Shown here: positions 33,959 through 42,458 of the stretch, piece after piece
Layout of the letters: every line of letters begins with the position of its first letter
How positions within the stretch are numbered: the stretch's first letter is position 1
Origin: Phycicoccus sp. HDW14
GTDB lineage: Bacteria; Actinomycetota; Actinomycetes; Actinomycetales; Dermatophilaceae
Direction of reading: 5' to 3'
Assembly (NCBI RefSeq): GCF_011383005.1
Contig: NZ_CP049935.1
Coordinates: 3,596,001-3,660,000, forward strand
DNA length: 64,000 nt
Notes under the pieces: model-generated
What the model saw: the letters and a program-made list of their open reading frames with translations, nothing else
Databases searched by the model: none
What the model was told of the DNA's origin: nothing
Program-made: the position numbers and the translations under genes

Positions 33959-34016
33959 CGAGAGGAGGCAACACGCAGACGTGAGCGCGCGCGGGCCTGC
34001 GTGTTGCCTCCTCTCG
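33959..34016. terminator. Perfect 20-bp hairpin between SnoaL-like gene and tetR
   Basis: Arms 33959-33978 (CGAGAGGAGGCAACACGCAG) and 33997-34016 are exactly complementary with an 18-nt loop rich in GCGC. It lies 94-151 bases after the SnoaL-like stop and upstream of the TetR promoter, so it probably insulates the two leftward units. Confidence 0.7.
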
Positions 34017-34109
34017 ATGCGGCGGAGCAGCCGTCCACCACGCCGTTCGAGGCCCGTGGGCGCTCCCTCGCGCCGAGCGACGAGGTGTCGTGCCCCGCAG
34101 GCTGGGTCC

Positions 34110-34517
34110 TCAGGCGTACTCGGTCGGTGGCCGGTAGAGCTCCTCGACGGCCTCGGCGATGTCGCCGTGGGCCTCGACCGGCTCGACGAACAGCCGTGCG
34201 GCGGCGACGAGGTCGTCCCGCACGGTGGCCACGATGACCCCCCGCATCGCGAACGGCGACCCGTCGACGTGGGTGCCGGACCAGCTGACCTCGCCCCACT
34301 CGTCGTCGCCGGCGACGGCGACCGCGACGAGCTCGGCCCGGAAGTCGGGGACGCCGGCGAAGACGGCCGTCCAGTTCTCGAGCACCGGTGCCCGGCCGGT
34401 GAACGCGCGGGCGGGGTGAGCCGGCTGCTCGCTGACGTAGTCGTCGGCGAACAGGGCGGCGAAGGCCTCGGGGTCGTGGGCGTTCTGCGCCGCGACGAGG
34501 CGCTCGTGCATCCCCAT
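34110..34517 (-). CDS. SnoaL-like / NTF2-fold protein
   Basis: 135 residues. MHERLVAAQNAHDPEAFAAL and DDYVSEQPAHPARAFTGRAP are the classic SnoaL-like opening, followed by NWTAVFAGVPDFRAELVAVA and a cone-shaped sheet ending in FVEPVEAHGDIAEAVEELYR. The fold hosts isomerases, hydrolases or simple binding proteins; no active-site set can be assigned. ATG 34517 (MGMHERL) is chosen; ATG 34511 is also possible. It is divergent from the class V aminotransferase. Confidence 0.85.
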   Translation of the reverse strand: MGMHERLVAAQNAHDPEAFAALFADDYVSEQPAHPARAFTGRAPVLENWTAVFAGVPDFRAELVAVAVAGDDEWGEVSWSGTHVDGSPFAMRGVIVATVRDDLVAAARLFVEPVEAHGDIAEAVEELYRPPTEYA

Positions 34518-34635
34518 GCCCGGACCGTACGCCGCACCGGAGCCGTTGGCGACCCCCGCCACCTCGTCTCGGATGCGAGCCGGGTCGGACGCGAAGGCGG
34601 GCGGCCCGGACGGCTCGCGTGGGACGCTGGACGAC

Positions 34636-36351
34636 ATGACCGACAGCGCTGCCGAGTCCCGTGCCGACGCCCTGCTCCGGCTGGTCCGCGAGTCCGTCAT
34701 CGGCGAGGACCACGTGATGCAGACGCCGTACGGCCCGCGCCGGGTCACCTACGCCGACTACACCGCGAGCGGTCGGGCGCTGGGCTTCATCGAGGACTTC
34801 ATCCGTGACGAGGTGCTGCCGGCCTACGCCAACACGCACACCGAGTCGAGCGGCACCGGCCTGCAGACCACGCGGCTGCGCGAGGACGCCCGGCGGATCA
34901 TCCACGACGCGGTGCACGGGGACGACGACACGGTCGTGGTCTTCGCCGGCTCCGGGTGCACGGGCGCCATCGACAAGCTCATCGGGGTGCTCGGCCTGCG
35001 CATCCCGAGCGCCCTCGAGGACCGCTGGCACCTGTCGCAGCACATCCCCGCGGACCAGCGCCCGGTGGTGTTCATCGGCCCCTACGAGCACCACAGCAAC
35101 GAGATCCCGTGGCGCGAGACCATCGCCGACGTCGTGACCATCCGCGAGGACGCCGACGGCCAGATCGACCAGGACGACCTGGCGGCCCGGCTCGAGGAGC
35201 ACGCCGACCGGCCGCTGCGCATCGGCTCGTTCAGCGCCGCGAGCAACGTCACCGGCATCGTCTCCGACACCCACGGCATCTCGGCCCTGCTGCACCGGCA
35301 CGGCGCGCTGGCCTTCTGGGACTTCGCCGCCGCCGGCCCGTACGTCGACATCGAGATGACGGCGCCCGCCGGCGGTGACCCGCTGTCGTACAAGGACGCC
35401 CTCGTCCTCTCGCCGCACAAGTTCATCGGCGGGCCCTCGACGCCTGGGCTGCTCGTCGCCCGGCGCCAGCTGTTCGCCAACCGCGTCCCGGTGACGCCCG
35501 GCGGCGGCACCGTCGCGTACGTCAACCCCGAGGACCACGCCTACCTCCCGGACCCCGAGCACCGCGAGGAGGGCGGCACCCCGGCGATCATCGAGTCGGT
35601 GCGCGCCGGGCTGGTCTTCCAGCTCAAGGAGGCCGTCGGCGTCGAGACCATCCGGGCCCGCGAGGAGCGCTTCCTCGAGCGGGCCGTGCGGGCCTGGCGC
35701 GACGAGCCGGGCATCGAGGTGCTCGGCAACCTCGACGCACCGCGCCTGTCCATCGTCTCGTTCGTCGTCCGCTCGCCGTCGGGCAGCCACCTGCACCACA
35801 ACTACGTCGTCGCGCTGCTCAACGACCTCTTCGGCATCCAGTCGCGCGGTGGCTGCTCCTGCGCCGGTCCGTACGGGCACCGGCTGCTCGGCATCGACCT
35901 CGAGCGCAGCCACGCGTTCGAGCGCGAGATCACCGGCGGCTGCGAGGGCATCAAGCCCGGCTGGGTCAGGGTGAACTTCAACTACTTCCTGTCCGACGCG
36001 GTCGCCGACTACGTCGTCGAGGCCGTGCGGATGGTCGCCCGGGACGGCTGGCGGATGCTCGGCGACTACACGTTCTGCCCCGAGACCGGGATGTGGCGGC
36101 ACCGGCGGGGCGTCGTCGAGCCCCCGCTCCGGCTCGCCGATGTGCGCTACGGGGACGACGGTTCGGTGTCGATGCCGTTCTCGGACGACCGGGGCGGCGA
36201 GGAGATGCTCGCCGACCACCTGCGCGAGGCCGCCGAGCTGATCGCCGCCGCCACGCCGCCCGACCTCGGGCACGGCGACGGCCACGTCTCGGCCGACTTC
36301 GAGCACCTCCGGTGGTTCGACCTCCCGGAGGGTGCGGTCGTCAGCTCCTGA
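34636..36351 (+). CDS. Class V aminotransferase (cysteine desulfurase/CsdA-like fold)
   Basis: 571 residues, much longer than a ~400-residue desulfurase. Seen: VTYADYTASGRALGFIEDFI and NTHTESSGTGLQTTRLREDA in the N-terminus, FAGSGCTGAIDKLIGVL, the PLP-pocket segment FWDFAAAGPYVDIEM, and the Schiff-base Lys in LVLSPHKFIGGPSTPGLL. A Cys-rich block SRGGCSCAGPYGHRLLGID lies near residue 410, where desulfurases carry their catalytic loop. The last ~100 residues are a family-specific tail. Substrate unknown; the group is often annotated simply as aminotransferase class V. ATG 34636. Single gene. Confidence 0.88.
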   Translation: MTDSAAESRADALLRLVRESVIGEDHVMQTPYGPRRVTYADYTASGRALGFIEDFIRDEVLPAYANTHTESSGTGLQTTRLREDARRIIHDAVHGDDDTVVVFAGSGCTGAIDKLIGVLGLRIPSALEDRWHLSQHIPADQRPVVFIGPYEHHSNEIPWRETIADVVTIREDADGQIDQDDLAARLEEHADRPLRIGSFSAASNVTGIVSDTHGISALLHRHGALAFWDFAAAGPYVDIEMTAPAGGDPLSYKDALVLSPHKFIGGPSTPGLLVARRQLFANRVPVTPGGGTVAYVNPEDHAYLPDPEHREEGGTPAIIESVRAGLVFQLKEAVGVETIRAREERFLERAVRAWRDEPGIEVLGNLDAPRLSIVSFVVRSPSGSHLHHNYVVALLNDLFGIQSRGGCSCAGPYGHRLLGIDLERSHAFEREITGGCEGIKPGWVRVNFNYFLSDAVADYVVEAVRMVARDGWRMLGDYTFCPETGMWRHRRGVVEPPLRLADVRYGDDGSVSMPFSDDRGGEEMLADHLREAAELIAAATPPDLGHGDGHVSADFEHLRWFDLPEGAVVSS

Positions 36352-36397
36352 CCCGCCCCGTCGTGGTCACGGCGCCGACCTCCAGCGGGCCGTCGAG
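36345..36397 (-). pseudogene. Fragment of a duplicated DUF952 gene 3' end
   Basis: About 53 bases here match the 3' end of the DUF952 gene at 36975 with only a few differences (shared GTCACGGCGCCGACCTC and AGCGGGCCGT). In the leftward frame it encodes GPLEVGAVTTTGRVRS followed by a stop, against GPLEVGAVTATGPVSG in the intact gene. No further upstream part of DUF952 could be read, so it is a remnant of a duplication or recombination. It overlaps the last codons of the aminotransferase gene. Confidence 0.6.
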
Positions 36398-36482
36398 CAG
36401 CGGCTCAGCAGCGTCCTCGCAGCGGCGCCGCGTAGACACGGGCCGTGCCCGCCGCCCGGGCGGGTCGACAAGGGGGTAGGAC

Positions 36483-36953
36483 ATGACCACGACCACGAAG
36501 ACCCGGCTCGGCCTCGGGGCCGCACTGGCCACGGCTGCGCTCGCCGCGAGCGTCCCGCTCGCGGCGCCCGCCTCGGCCTCGACGTCGCAGTGCGACTTCG
36601 GCCGGATGTGCATCTGGCAGTTCGGCGACGCCACCGGCATGTACGGCAGCTTCGCGAAGGGGACCTCCGACCTCGCGGTCGCCCTCGACGGGAAGATGGA
36701 CGACAAGGCGAGCTACGTCTACAACCACGACGACGAGCCGTGGTGCGTCTACCAGTTCAAGGACCAGGGGGGTCACGCGATGATGGTCCCCTCGGGCAAG
36801 AAGGCCTCGATCGTCAACATCATCGACCCCCGCGACGGCTTCACGTGGGACAACCGGGTCTCCTCGCTGCGCCCGGCCCTCCACTTCGTCCCGCCGCGCA
36901 ACCCCAGCGCCGCGTACTACGCCTGCCAGGGCGACTACATCGTCCTGCGCTGA
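36483..36953 (+). CDS. Secreted peptidase-inhibitor family I36-like protein
   Basis: 156 residues with a clear Sec signal peptide (TRLGLGAALATAALAASVPL, cut near ASAS). The mature part starts CDFGRMCIWQFGDATGMYG, the Greek-key opening of I36/gamma-crystallin-like actinobacterial exported proteins, and continues DDKASYVYNHDDEPWCVYQF. Four Cys could form two disulfides. Family members include Streptomyces metalloprotease inhibitors, but many are of unknown function. ATG 36483. It is the first of three small exported proteins in the next 2.5 kb. Confidence 0.85.
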   Translation: MTTTTKTRLGLGAALATAALAASVPLAAPASASTSQCDFGRMCIWQFGDATGMYGSFAKGTSDLAVALDGKMDDKASYVYNHDDEPWCVYQFKDQGGHAMMVPSGKKASIVNIIDPRDGFTWDNRVSSLRPALHFVPPRNPSAAYYACQGDYIVLR

Positions 36954-36966
36954 GCGCGACGAGGGC

Positions 36967-36993
36967 GGGGCCGGTCAGCCGCTGACCGGCCCC
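36967..36993. terminator. 12-bp hairpin at the I36 / DUF952 junction
   Basis: GGGGCCGGTCAG (36967-36978) pairs with 36982-36993 around CCG. It lies between the convergent stops and overlaps the last codons of the DUF952 gene, so it can act on both transcripts. Confidence 0.75.
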
Positions 36994-37301
36994 GTCGCCG
37001 TCACGGCGCCGACCTCGAGCGGGCCGTACAGGTGCGGGAAGAGCTCGTCGGACTCCGGGTGCGGCGGCTCCCAGCGCACCGGGTGGCTGAGCCGGGACGG
37101 GTCGACGGTCAGCAGCACCAGCTCGCCGTGGTGGTCGGAGTAGAAGCGTTCCAGCACACCGGGCCACTGCTCGGCGGTGGACAGGTGGACGAACCCGACC
37201 TCGGCGAGGGAGAGCCCGCGGGTCGAGCGCTCGTAGCGGCCGACGGCACGGGCCGCCTCCCACTCGGAGGCGTCGGCGACGTGGAAGAGGAGATCGGTCA
37301 C
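36975..37301 (-). CDS. DUF952-family protein
   Basis: 108 residues from GTG 37301. Family blocks: LLFHVADASEWEAARAVGRY, GFVHLSTAEQWPGVLERFY, VLLTVDPSRLSHPVRWEPPH and FPHLYGPLEVGAVTAT. DUF952 proteins are small, cytoplasmic and of unknown function; the conserved His and Glu residues suggest a hydrolase- or transferase-like pocket, but nothing is proven. A 53-base copy of its 3' end lies 0.6 kb to the left beyond the I36 gene. Confidence 0.92.
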   Translation of the reverse strand: MTDLLFHVADASEWEAARAVGRYERSTRGLSLAEVGFVHLSTAEQWPGVLERFYSDHHGELVLLTVDPSRLSHPVRWEPPHPESDELFPHLYGPLEVGAVTATGPVSG

Positions 37302-37442
37302 GGCGCCCACGGTGCCACGGGTCGCGCGCTCCGGCGAGCCGGCAGCGTCGACCCGTGGCACGCACCACGGGGCCGCGGAGGGCTATCGTCGCTGACGCAC
37401 CGGTCGGGGGACGACCGGGCACGACACGGGGGAGGACCCACC

Positions 37443-37811
37443 ATGAGGACCAACCGCACCATCGCCGCCGTCGCCGTCATGGGCGCCGCACTGTTCGTCG
37501 CCGCACCGGCGGCCTCGGCCAACAGCTTCGGGGACCGCTACCTGGGGGCAGGGGCGCACCTCAGCTACAACGACGGCACCGACACGCTCTGCCTCTGGTA
37601 CGACAGCAGCGGCCCGTACCAGGCCAGCCTCACCGCCTCGCCGACCACCAGCGGACGCGGCCCGACCCGCTCGCTCGTGGTGGGCCCGGGACAGAAGAAG
37701 TGCGCCTCGCTGGCCACGGCCTACGAGGACACCCACTACGACTACCTCGGGGCCGTCGCCTCCGACTGCCGGTGCTACATCCACCGGTACTCGGGCGGCT
37801 TCTACAGCTGA
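37443..37811 (+). CDS. Small secreted protein, family unknown
   Basis: 122 residues. The Sec signal peptide (TIAAVAVMGAALFVAAPAAS, cut near SAN) follows MRTNR. The ~95-residue mature part has four Cys (CLWYDSS, KKCASLA, SDCRCYIH) and many Tyr/Ser residues, likely a disulfide-bonded beta fold. The ribosome site is GGGGGAGGA. It belongs to the cluster of small exported proteins at 36.5-39 kb. I do not recognise the family; an inhibitor- or lectin-like role is only a guess. Confidence 0.8.
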   Translation: MRTNRTIAAVAVMGAALFVAAPAASANSFGDRYLGAGAHLSYNDGTDTLCLWYDSSGPYQASLTASPTTSGRGPTRSLVVGPGQKKCASLATAYEDTHYDYLGAVASDCRCYIHRYSGGFYS

Positions 37812-37837
37812 GCGCCCCGCCCGCATAGGGTCGCGGG

Positions 37838-38332
37838 GTGACGCAGCACATCCGCCCCGCGACCCCGGGCGATGCCCCGGCCATCGCCGCGATGGTCCGC
37901 GACCTCGCCGAGTACGAGAAGGCCCTCCACGAGGTCGAGGCCGACGAGCAGCACGTGCTCGCCGCGCTCTTCCCGGGCGAGGGTGGGGGCTCGACGTTCG
38001 CGCACGTCGCCGAGGTCGACGGCGAGGTCGTGGGGATGGCCGTCTGGTTCCTGTCGTACTCGACGTGGACCGGCACGAGCGGGGTCTGGCTCGAGGACCT
38101 CTACGTCGACCCCGCGCACCGCGGCAGCGGCCTGGGCAAGGGCCTGCTCACGACGCTCGCGCAGGTCTGCGTCGAGCGGGGCTACCGCCGCCTCGAGTGG
38201 TGGGTCCTGGACTGGAACGCCCCGAGCATCGCCTTCTACGAGTCGATCGGCGCCCGCTCGCAGGACGAGTGGACGCGCTACCGCCTCGACGGCGCGGCCC
38301 TCGCGGAGCTCGCGGCCCCCACCGGGGGCTGA
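37838..38332 (+). CDS. GNAT-family N-acetyltransferase (diamine acetyltransferase-like)
   Basis: 164 residues from GTG 37838. The acetyl-CoA loop is LYVDPAHRGSGLGKGLL. The N-terminus IRPATPGDAPAIAAMVRDLAEYEK, the middle VWFLSYSTWTGTSGVWLEDL and the end LEWWVLDWNAPSIAFYESIGA follow the pattern of spermidine/spermine (SSAT-type) and thialysine acetyltransferases. It probably acetylates a small amine in the cytoplasm. The next gene upstream ends 26 bases before its start, so they may share a transcript. Confidence 0.92.
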   Translation: MTQHIRPATPGDAPAIAAMVRDLAEYEKALHEVEADEQHVLAALFPGEGGGSTFAHVAEVDGEVVGMAVWFLSYSTWTGTSGVWLEDLYVDPAHRGSGLGKGLLTTLAQVCVERGYRRLEWWVLDWNAPSIAFYESIGARSQDEWTRYRLDGAALAELAAPTGG

Positions 38333-38452
38333 GCGTCGGTCCGGGGACCCGGGTCCCGTCGCACAGCGCGATCGCAGCGGCGCAGCAGCCCGCCGGGCCA
38401 GCCTCGGGACGTCCGGCGGTCGCCGGGCACCGATCTCCGGGGGGAGCCCACC

Positions 38453-38977
38453 ATGAACCACCTCGTCTCACGCCGCACCGCCCTGTCCGCCTCGCTCCTG
38501 GCCGCGGGCGGCGCCGTCGTCCTCGCCCCGGCGGCCGAGGCCGCCCCGAACGACCCGATCCTGCGCTCGGACGTCATGGACCGGGCCCGCAACTGGGTGA
38601 GCCGCAACATCCAGTACGACCAGCGGGCCACCGCGGGCGGCCCGTCCGGCACCTACCGCTGGCGCACGGACTGCTCGGGCTTCGTCTCGATGGCCCTCAA
38701 GCTCGGGCCCACGGGCATCGGCTGCCCGAACACCACGGCCCTCGCGGGTACGACCTACGGCACGGGCATCGCCAAGGCCGACATGCGCGGCGGCGACTAC
38801 CTCGTGCGCTCGGGCGTGCACTGCGTGCTGTTCCAGATGTGGGGCAACGACGCGAAGACGACCCTGTGGGTGTTCGAGCTCGGGTCGCCGAGCAGCGACA
38901 TGAACCACCGCGAGGCCAACCTCAGCGAGTTCTCGAGCTACGTGGCCCGTCGGCCGCGCAACATCCGCAACGGCTGA
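38453..38977 (+). CDS. Secreted NlpC/P60-like protein
   Basis: 174 residues. The N-terminus MNHLVSRRTALSASLLAAGG has a twin-arginine-like pair before the hydrophobic stretch, cut near AEA-AP. The catalytic Cys is C74 in RWRTDCSGFVSMAL and the candidate His is H123 in GVHCVLFQMW, as in NlpC/P60-type papain-fold peptidases acting on cell-wall peptides. It lacks SH3 or LysM wall-binding domains, so it may act on a soluble substrate. The ATG follows a GGGGGGAG ribosome site. It is convergent with the NAD synthetase gene. Confidence 0.8.
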   Translation: MNHLVSRRTALSASLLAAGGAVVLAPAAEAAPNDPILRSDVMDRARNWVSRNIQYDQRATAGGPSGTYRWRTDCSGFVSMALKLGPTGIGCPNTTALAGTTYGTGIAKADMRGGDYLVRSGVHCVLFQMWGNDAKTTLWVFELGSPSSDMNHREANLSEFSSYVARRPRNIRNG

Positions 38978-38990
38978 CCGGGGCCGGCCC

Positions 38991-41075
38991 TCACCCCTCG
39001 GGGACGTTCTCCTCGAGCTCGGCGAGCCACGCCGTCGCTGCGGCGTCGGACGGCATCCGCCAGTCCCCGCGGGGTGAGAGCGAGCCTCCCGCAACGACCT
39101 TCGGGCCGTTGGGGATGGCCGAGCGCTTGAACTGGTTCTGGAAGAAGCGCCGGAGGAAGACCACCATCCACGCGCGGATGGTGGGCAGGTCGTAGGCGAC
39201 GTGGTCGGCCTCGGGGTAGCCGGGCGGCCAGGCTCCGGCCGCGGCGTCGGACCACGCGTGCTCGGCGAGGAAGGCGATCTTGCTCGGCCGGTAGCCGCGG
39301 CGCAGCACGTGGAAGAGCGTGAAGTCGTGGAGCGCGTACGGGCCGATGGTGTCCTGCGTCGACTGGAGCTTCTCGCCCTCCTTGACGGGCACGAGCTCGG
39401 GGCTGATCTCGGTGTCGAGGATGCCGAGCAGGGTGCGGTCGGCCTCCGCGTCACCGAGCTCGCCGGCCGCGACGACCCAGCGGATGAGGTGCTGGATGAG
39501 CGTCTTCGGCACACCGGTGTTGACGCCGTAGTGCGACATCTGGTCTCCCACACCGTAGGTGCACCAGCCGAGGGCCAGCTCGGAGAGGTCGCCGGTACCG
39601 AGGACGATGCCGCCCCGCTGGTTCGCGGCCCGGAAGAGCAGGTCGGTGCGCAGGCCGGCCTGGACGTTCTCGAAGGTGACGTCGTAGACCTCCTCGCCGG
39701 AACCCGCGGGGTGCCCGAGGTCCTCGAGCATCTGGGTGGCCAGCGGCCGGATGTCGACCTCCTCCCACTCGATGCCGAGGCTCTCCATGAGGTGGATCGC
39801 GTTCGACTTCGTGCCGTCGCTCGTCGCGAACCCGGGCATGGTGATGCCGAGGACGTGGGTGCGGGGCAGCCCGAGCCGGTCGCAGGCCTTGACCGCGACG
39901 AGGAGCGCGTGGGTGGAGTCGAGGCCGCCCGAGACGCCGATGACGATGCGCGGCATCCGGTCCGGCACACCGCCGCCGATGGCCCGCATCCGCTGCTCGA
40001 GGCCGGAGACCTGGATGTTGTAGGCCTCGTAGCAGTCCTGGGCGAGGCGGGCCTCGTCGTCGGGCACGAACGGGAAGCGGTCGAGCGGCCGGCGCAGGCC
40101 GAGGTCGCCGGTGGGCGGCTTCACGCGGAACGGGACGATGCGGAAGCCGGCGTCGTCGGCCGAGTAGGCCTCGGCGTTGTCGCCGAACGACCCCTGGCGC
40201 ATCCGCTCCTGGCGCAGCCGGTCGAGGTCGACGTCGACGACCGTGCGGCGCGGGCCGTCGGGGAAGCGGTCGGACTCGCCGAGCAGCTCGCCCATCTCGT
40301 AGGCCATCGTCATGCCGTCCCACGACAGGTCGGTCGACGACTCGCCCTGGCTCGCGGCCGCGTAGAGGTACGCGGCATCGCACCGGGCACTGGCCGAGCG
40401 GGCCAGGAGGTGGCGGTCGTCGGCCCGGCCGACGGTGATGGGGGAGGCCGACAGGTTGAGCAGCACGGTGGCCCCGGCGAGCGCGGCCTCGTGGCTCGGC
40501 GGCACCGGCACCCAGACGTCCTCGCAGACCTCCATGTGCACGACGAGCCCCGGCACGTCGTCGGCGGCCAGCAGCAGGTCGGGCCCGAACCCGATCTCGC
40601 CGTCGGCGTCGGCGCCGGGCCAGTGCGGCCGGACGAGGAACTGCCCCTGTTGCCCTGCGCCCGAGGCGAACCAGCGCTTCTCGTAGAACTCGCGGTAGTT
40701 CGGGAGGTAGGCCTTGGGGGCGACGCCGAGCACCTCGCCGCGCTGGATCGCGACGGCACAGTTGTAGAGCCGGTTGCCGTGCCGCAGCGGGGCGCCGACG
40801 ACGACGAGGGGGGTGAGGCCGGCCGTGGCCTCGGCGACCGCGACCACCGCGGCGTCGACGGCGTCGAGGAGGACATCCTGGAGGAGGAGGTCGTCGATCG
40901 CGTACCCGGACAGCGAGAGCTCGGGGAAGAGCGCGACCGCGACGCCGTCGTCGTGGCAGGCCCGCACCTGCTCGATGACCCGGCGGGCGTTCTCGGCGGG
41001 GTCGGCGAGGGCGACGGGCAGCGTGCACGCCGCGACCCGGGCGAAGCCCTGGGCGTAGACGTTCCGGAAGTCCAT
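38991..41075 (-). CDS. nadE: Glutamine-dependent NAD(+) synthetase
   Basis: 694 residues, the two-domain form. The N-terminal nitrilase domain carries the triad E52 (FPELSLSGY), K121 (APKAYLPNYREF) and C184 (MEVCEDVW), which frees ammonia from glutamine. The C-terminal synthetase has the PP-loop VIGVSGGLDSTHALL. It makes NAD from deamido-NAD with ATP, the last step of NAD synthesis in the cytoplasm. ATG 41075 begins MDFRNVYAQGFARVA, the standard actinobacterial start. Length equals the family norm. Single gene between the secreted NlpC/P60-like protein and a TetR gene. Confidence 0.97.
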   Translation of the reverse strand: MDFRNVYAQGFARVAACTLPVALADPAENARRVIEQVRACHDDGVAVALFPELSLSGYAIDDLLLQDVLLDAVDAAVVAVAEATAGLTPLVVVGAPLRHGNRLYNCAVAIQRGEVLGVAPKAYLPNYREFYEKRWFASGAGQQGQFLVRPHWPGADADGEIGFGPDLLLAADDVPGLVVHMEVCEDVWVPVPPSHEAALAGATVLLNLSASPITVGRADDRHLLARSASARCDAAYLYAAASQGESSTDLSWDGMTMAYEMGELLGESDRFPDGPRRTVVDVDLDRLRQERMRQGSFGDNAEAYSADDAGFRIVPFRVKPPTGDLGLRRPLDRFPFVPDDEARLAQDCYEAYNIQVSGLEQRMRAIGGGVPDRMPRIVIGVSGGLDSTHALLVAVKACDRLGLPRTHVLGITMPGFATSDGTKSNAIHLMESLGIEWEEVDIRPLATQMLEDLGHPAGSGEEVYDVTFENVQAGLRTDLLFRAANQRGGIVLGTGDLSELALGWCTYGVGDQMSHYGVNTGVPKTLIQHLIRWVVAAGELGDAEADRTLLGILDTEISPELVPVKEGEKLQSTQDTIGPYALHDFTLFHVLRRGYRPSKIAFLAEHAWSDAAAGAWPPGYPEADHVAYDLPTIRAWMVVFLRRFFQNQFKRSAIPNGPKVVAGGSLSPRGDWRMPSDAAATAWLAELEENVPEG

Positions 41076-41124
41076 GCCCCCGAGGCTAGTGGCCGGGTGC
41101 GCGGACGGGTCCCGGTCGGGGTGC

Positions 41125-41754
41125 TCAGTCGGCGAGCACGACGGCCTGCATGAAGCGGGTGGCCGACTCGACGAGGTCGTCGAGGGGCGCGTCGTCGGGG
41201 GCCTCGATGGCCCGCAGTGCGACCTCGTTGAGGCCGCCGACGACGCACACCGCCTCGAGGTGGCTGAGGTGGCGGACGCTCGTGCCGGCGGCGCGGGCCT
41301 GCTCGAGCATCCGCAGCAGGGACTCGGCGTGCCGGTCGACGACCTCCTGGCGGGCCCGGACGCCGCGCTCGCCGACCGTCGTGATGTCGACGACGTGCGC
41401 CCGCCCGAGCGCGCGGTCGTCGGTGAGGAAGGTGAGGAAGGCGCGCGCGACCTCCTGCAGCTGCACGGTGGCCGGGGCGGCGCCCGGGGAGAGGGCGGCG
41501 TCGACGGCGTCCATCAGCTGGCCGCTGCGCGTGCGGTAGAGGGCGAGGAAGCACTCCTCCTTGTCGGCGAAGTGCTCGTAGAAGGTGCGCTTCGAGGTGC
41601 CGGCGAGGCGGGCGACGTCCGCGATCGTGGTGGCGGCGAGGCCCTGGTCGGCGACGGCGGCGGCCAGACCCGCCTCGAGCCGCTCGCGCACCGGGCGGGT
41701 GCGGTCGGTGCCGTCCCGGAGGGGCTCGGCCGTGGCTCGTGTTGTCGTCGTCAT
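41125..41754 (-). CDS. TetR-family regulator divergent from YhgE/ABC genes
   Basis: 209 residues. The HTH at ~25-70 reads VRERLEAGLAAAVADQGLAA, then IADVARLAGTSKRTFYEHFADKE with the family Phe-Tyr-x-His-Phe end. The rest is a helical ligand/dimer domain. It is divergent from the two-gene YhgE operon, with GGTACC-type palindromes between them, so it likely represses that operon and itself. ATG 41754. Confidence 0.93.
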   Translation of the reverse strand: MTTTTRATAEPLRDGTDRTRPVRERLEAGLAAAVADQGLAATTIADVARLAGTSKRTFYEHFADKEECFLALYRTRSGQLMDAVDAALSPGAAPATVQLQEVARAFLTFLTDDRALGRAHVVDITTVGERGVRARQEVVDRHAESLLRMLEQARAAGTSVRHLSHLEAVCVVGGLNEVALRAIEAPDDAPLDDLVESATRFMQAVVLAD

Positions 41755-41757
41755 GAC

Positions 41758-41798
41758 TGGTACTGTACCGTACCAACCTGCTGGTACCAAGTGGTACC
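41758..41798. promoter_or_regulatory. Cluster of GGTACC palindromes (TetR operator)
   Basis: TGGTAC-TGTACC-GTACCA (41758-41775) is an inverted repeat. A second group TGGTACCA and TGGTACC follows at 41782-41798. They fill the gap between the divergent TetR and ABC-like genes, only 4 bases upstream of the TetR ATG. Repeated TGGTAC half-sites fit binding by the adjacent TetR. Confidence 0.75.
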
Positions 41799-41825
41799 GC
41801 CTGTCACCCAGTCCAGGAGATCCCC

Positions 41826-42458
41826 GTGCAGCTCGCCGCAGACGCCGTCGCCGTCGCCGGGACACGCAGCCCCCTCGTCCGTCCGACGTCCTTCACCGCC
41901 GCCCCGGCCCGGGTCACCCCGGTCGCCGGCGACCCCGGCTACGGGCAGGTCGCCCTCGCCCTGGCTCTCGCGGGCCGGATGCCCCTCGCGACCGGCCGCG
42001 TCCTGCTCGACGGCGACCCGGACCCCGCCCGCCTCCAGCGCCACGTGGCGCTCGTCGACGTCCCCGAGGTGTCCGCTCCGGAGGACGGCCTCGCCGTGCA
42101 CCACGTCGTCGCCGAGGAGCTCGCCTTCGCCGGCCGACCCTCCGGCCGCCGGGCGGTCAGCGCCTTCCTCGACCGGCACGGCGTGCTCGCCGCGGCCGAC
42201 GCCCCCTTCGAGCGGCTGGCGCCCGAGGAGCGGGTCCGCGTCCTCACCTCGGCGGCCGCCGAGCGGGCCGCCACCCGGGTGCTCGTCGTCACCAACCCCG
42301 ACCGCCGCGGGGGTGACCCCCGGCTCTGGTGGCCGCTGCTCACCGCGCACGCCGCGTCGGGGCTGACCGTCGTGGTGCAGCTGACCCACGCGACGATGCG
42401 CCAGCTGACGCTTCCCGTCCTCGCCGAGCTCGGCTCGACCGAGGAGGTGGCGGCGTGA
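41826..42458 (+). CDS. Degenerate ABC-type ATPase subunit of a YhgE/Pip system
   Basis: 210 residues from GTG 41826 (ribosome site CAGGAG). The layout follows an ABC ATPase (GRVLLDGDPDPARLQRHVAL after the first motif). But the Walker A position (35-43) reads GDPGYGQVA with no Lys-Ser/Thr. The signature LSGGQ is replaced by LAPEER, and Walker B is VLVVTNPDR. It probably cannot hydrolyse ATP in the usual way. Its stop overlaps the start of the YhgE/Pip membrane gene (GTGA). It may be a regulatory or structural partner. Confidence 0.75.
   Translation: MQLAADAVAVAGTRSPLVRPTSFTAAPARVTPVAGDPGYGQVALALALAGRMPLATGRVLLDGDPDPARLQRHVALVDVPEVSAPEDGLAVHHVVAEELAFAGRPSGRRAVSAFLDRHGVLAAADAPFERLAPEERVRVLTSAAAERAATRVLVVTNPDRRGGDPRLWWPLLTAHAASGLTVVVQLTHATMRQLTLPVLAELGSTEEVAA

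Noticed and set aside
38333..38452. Possible c-di-AMP (ydaO) riboswitch before the NlpC/P60-like gene, as is common for such genes
   Set aside because: The ~120 bases hold GC-rich pairing but I could not find the conserved ydaO core motifs, so it is not listed.
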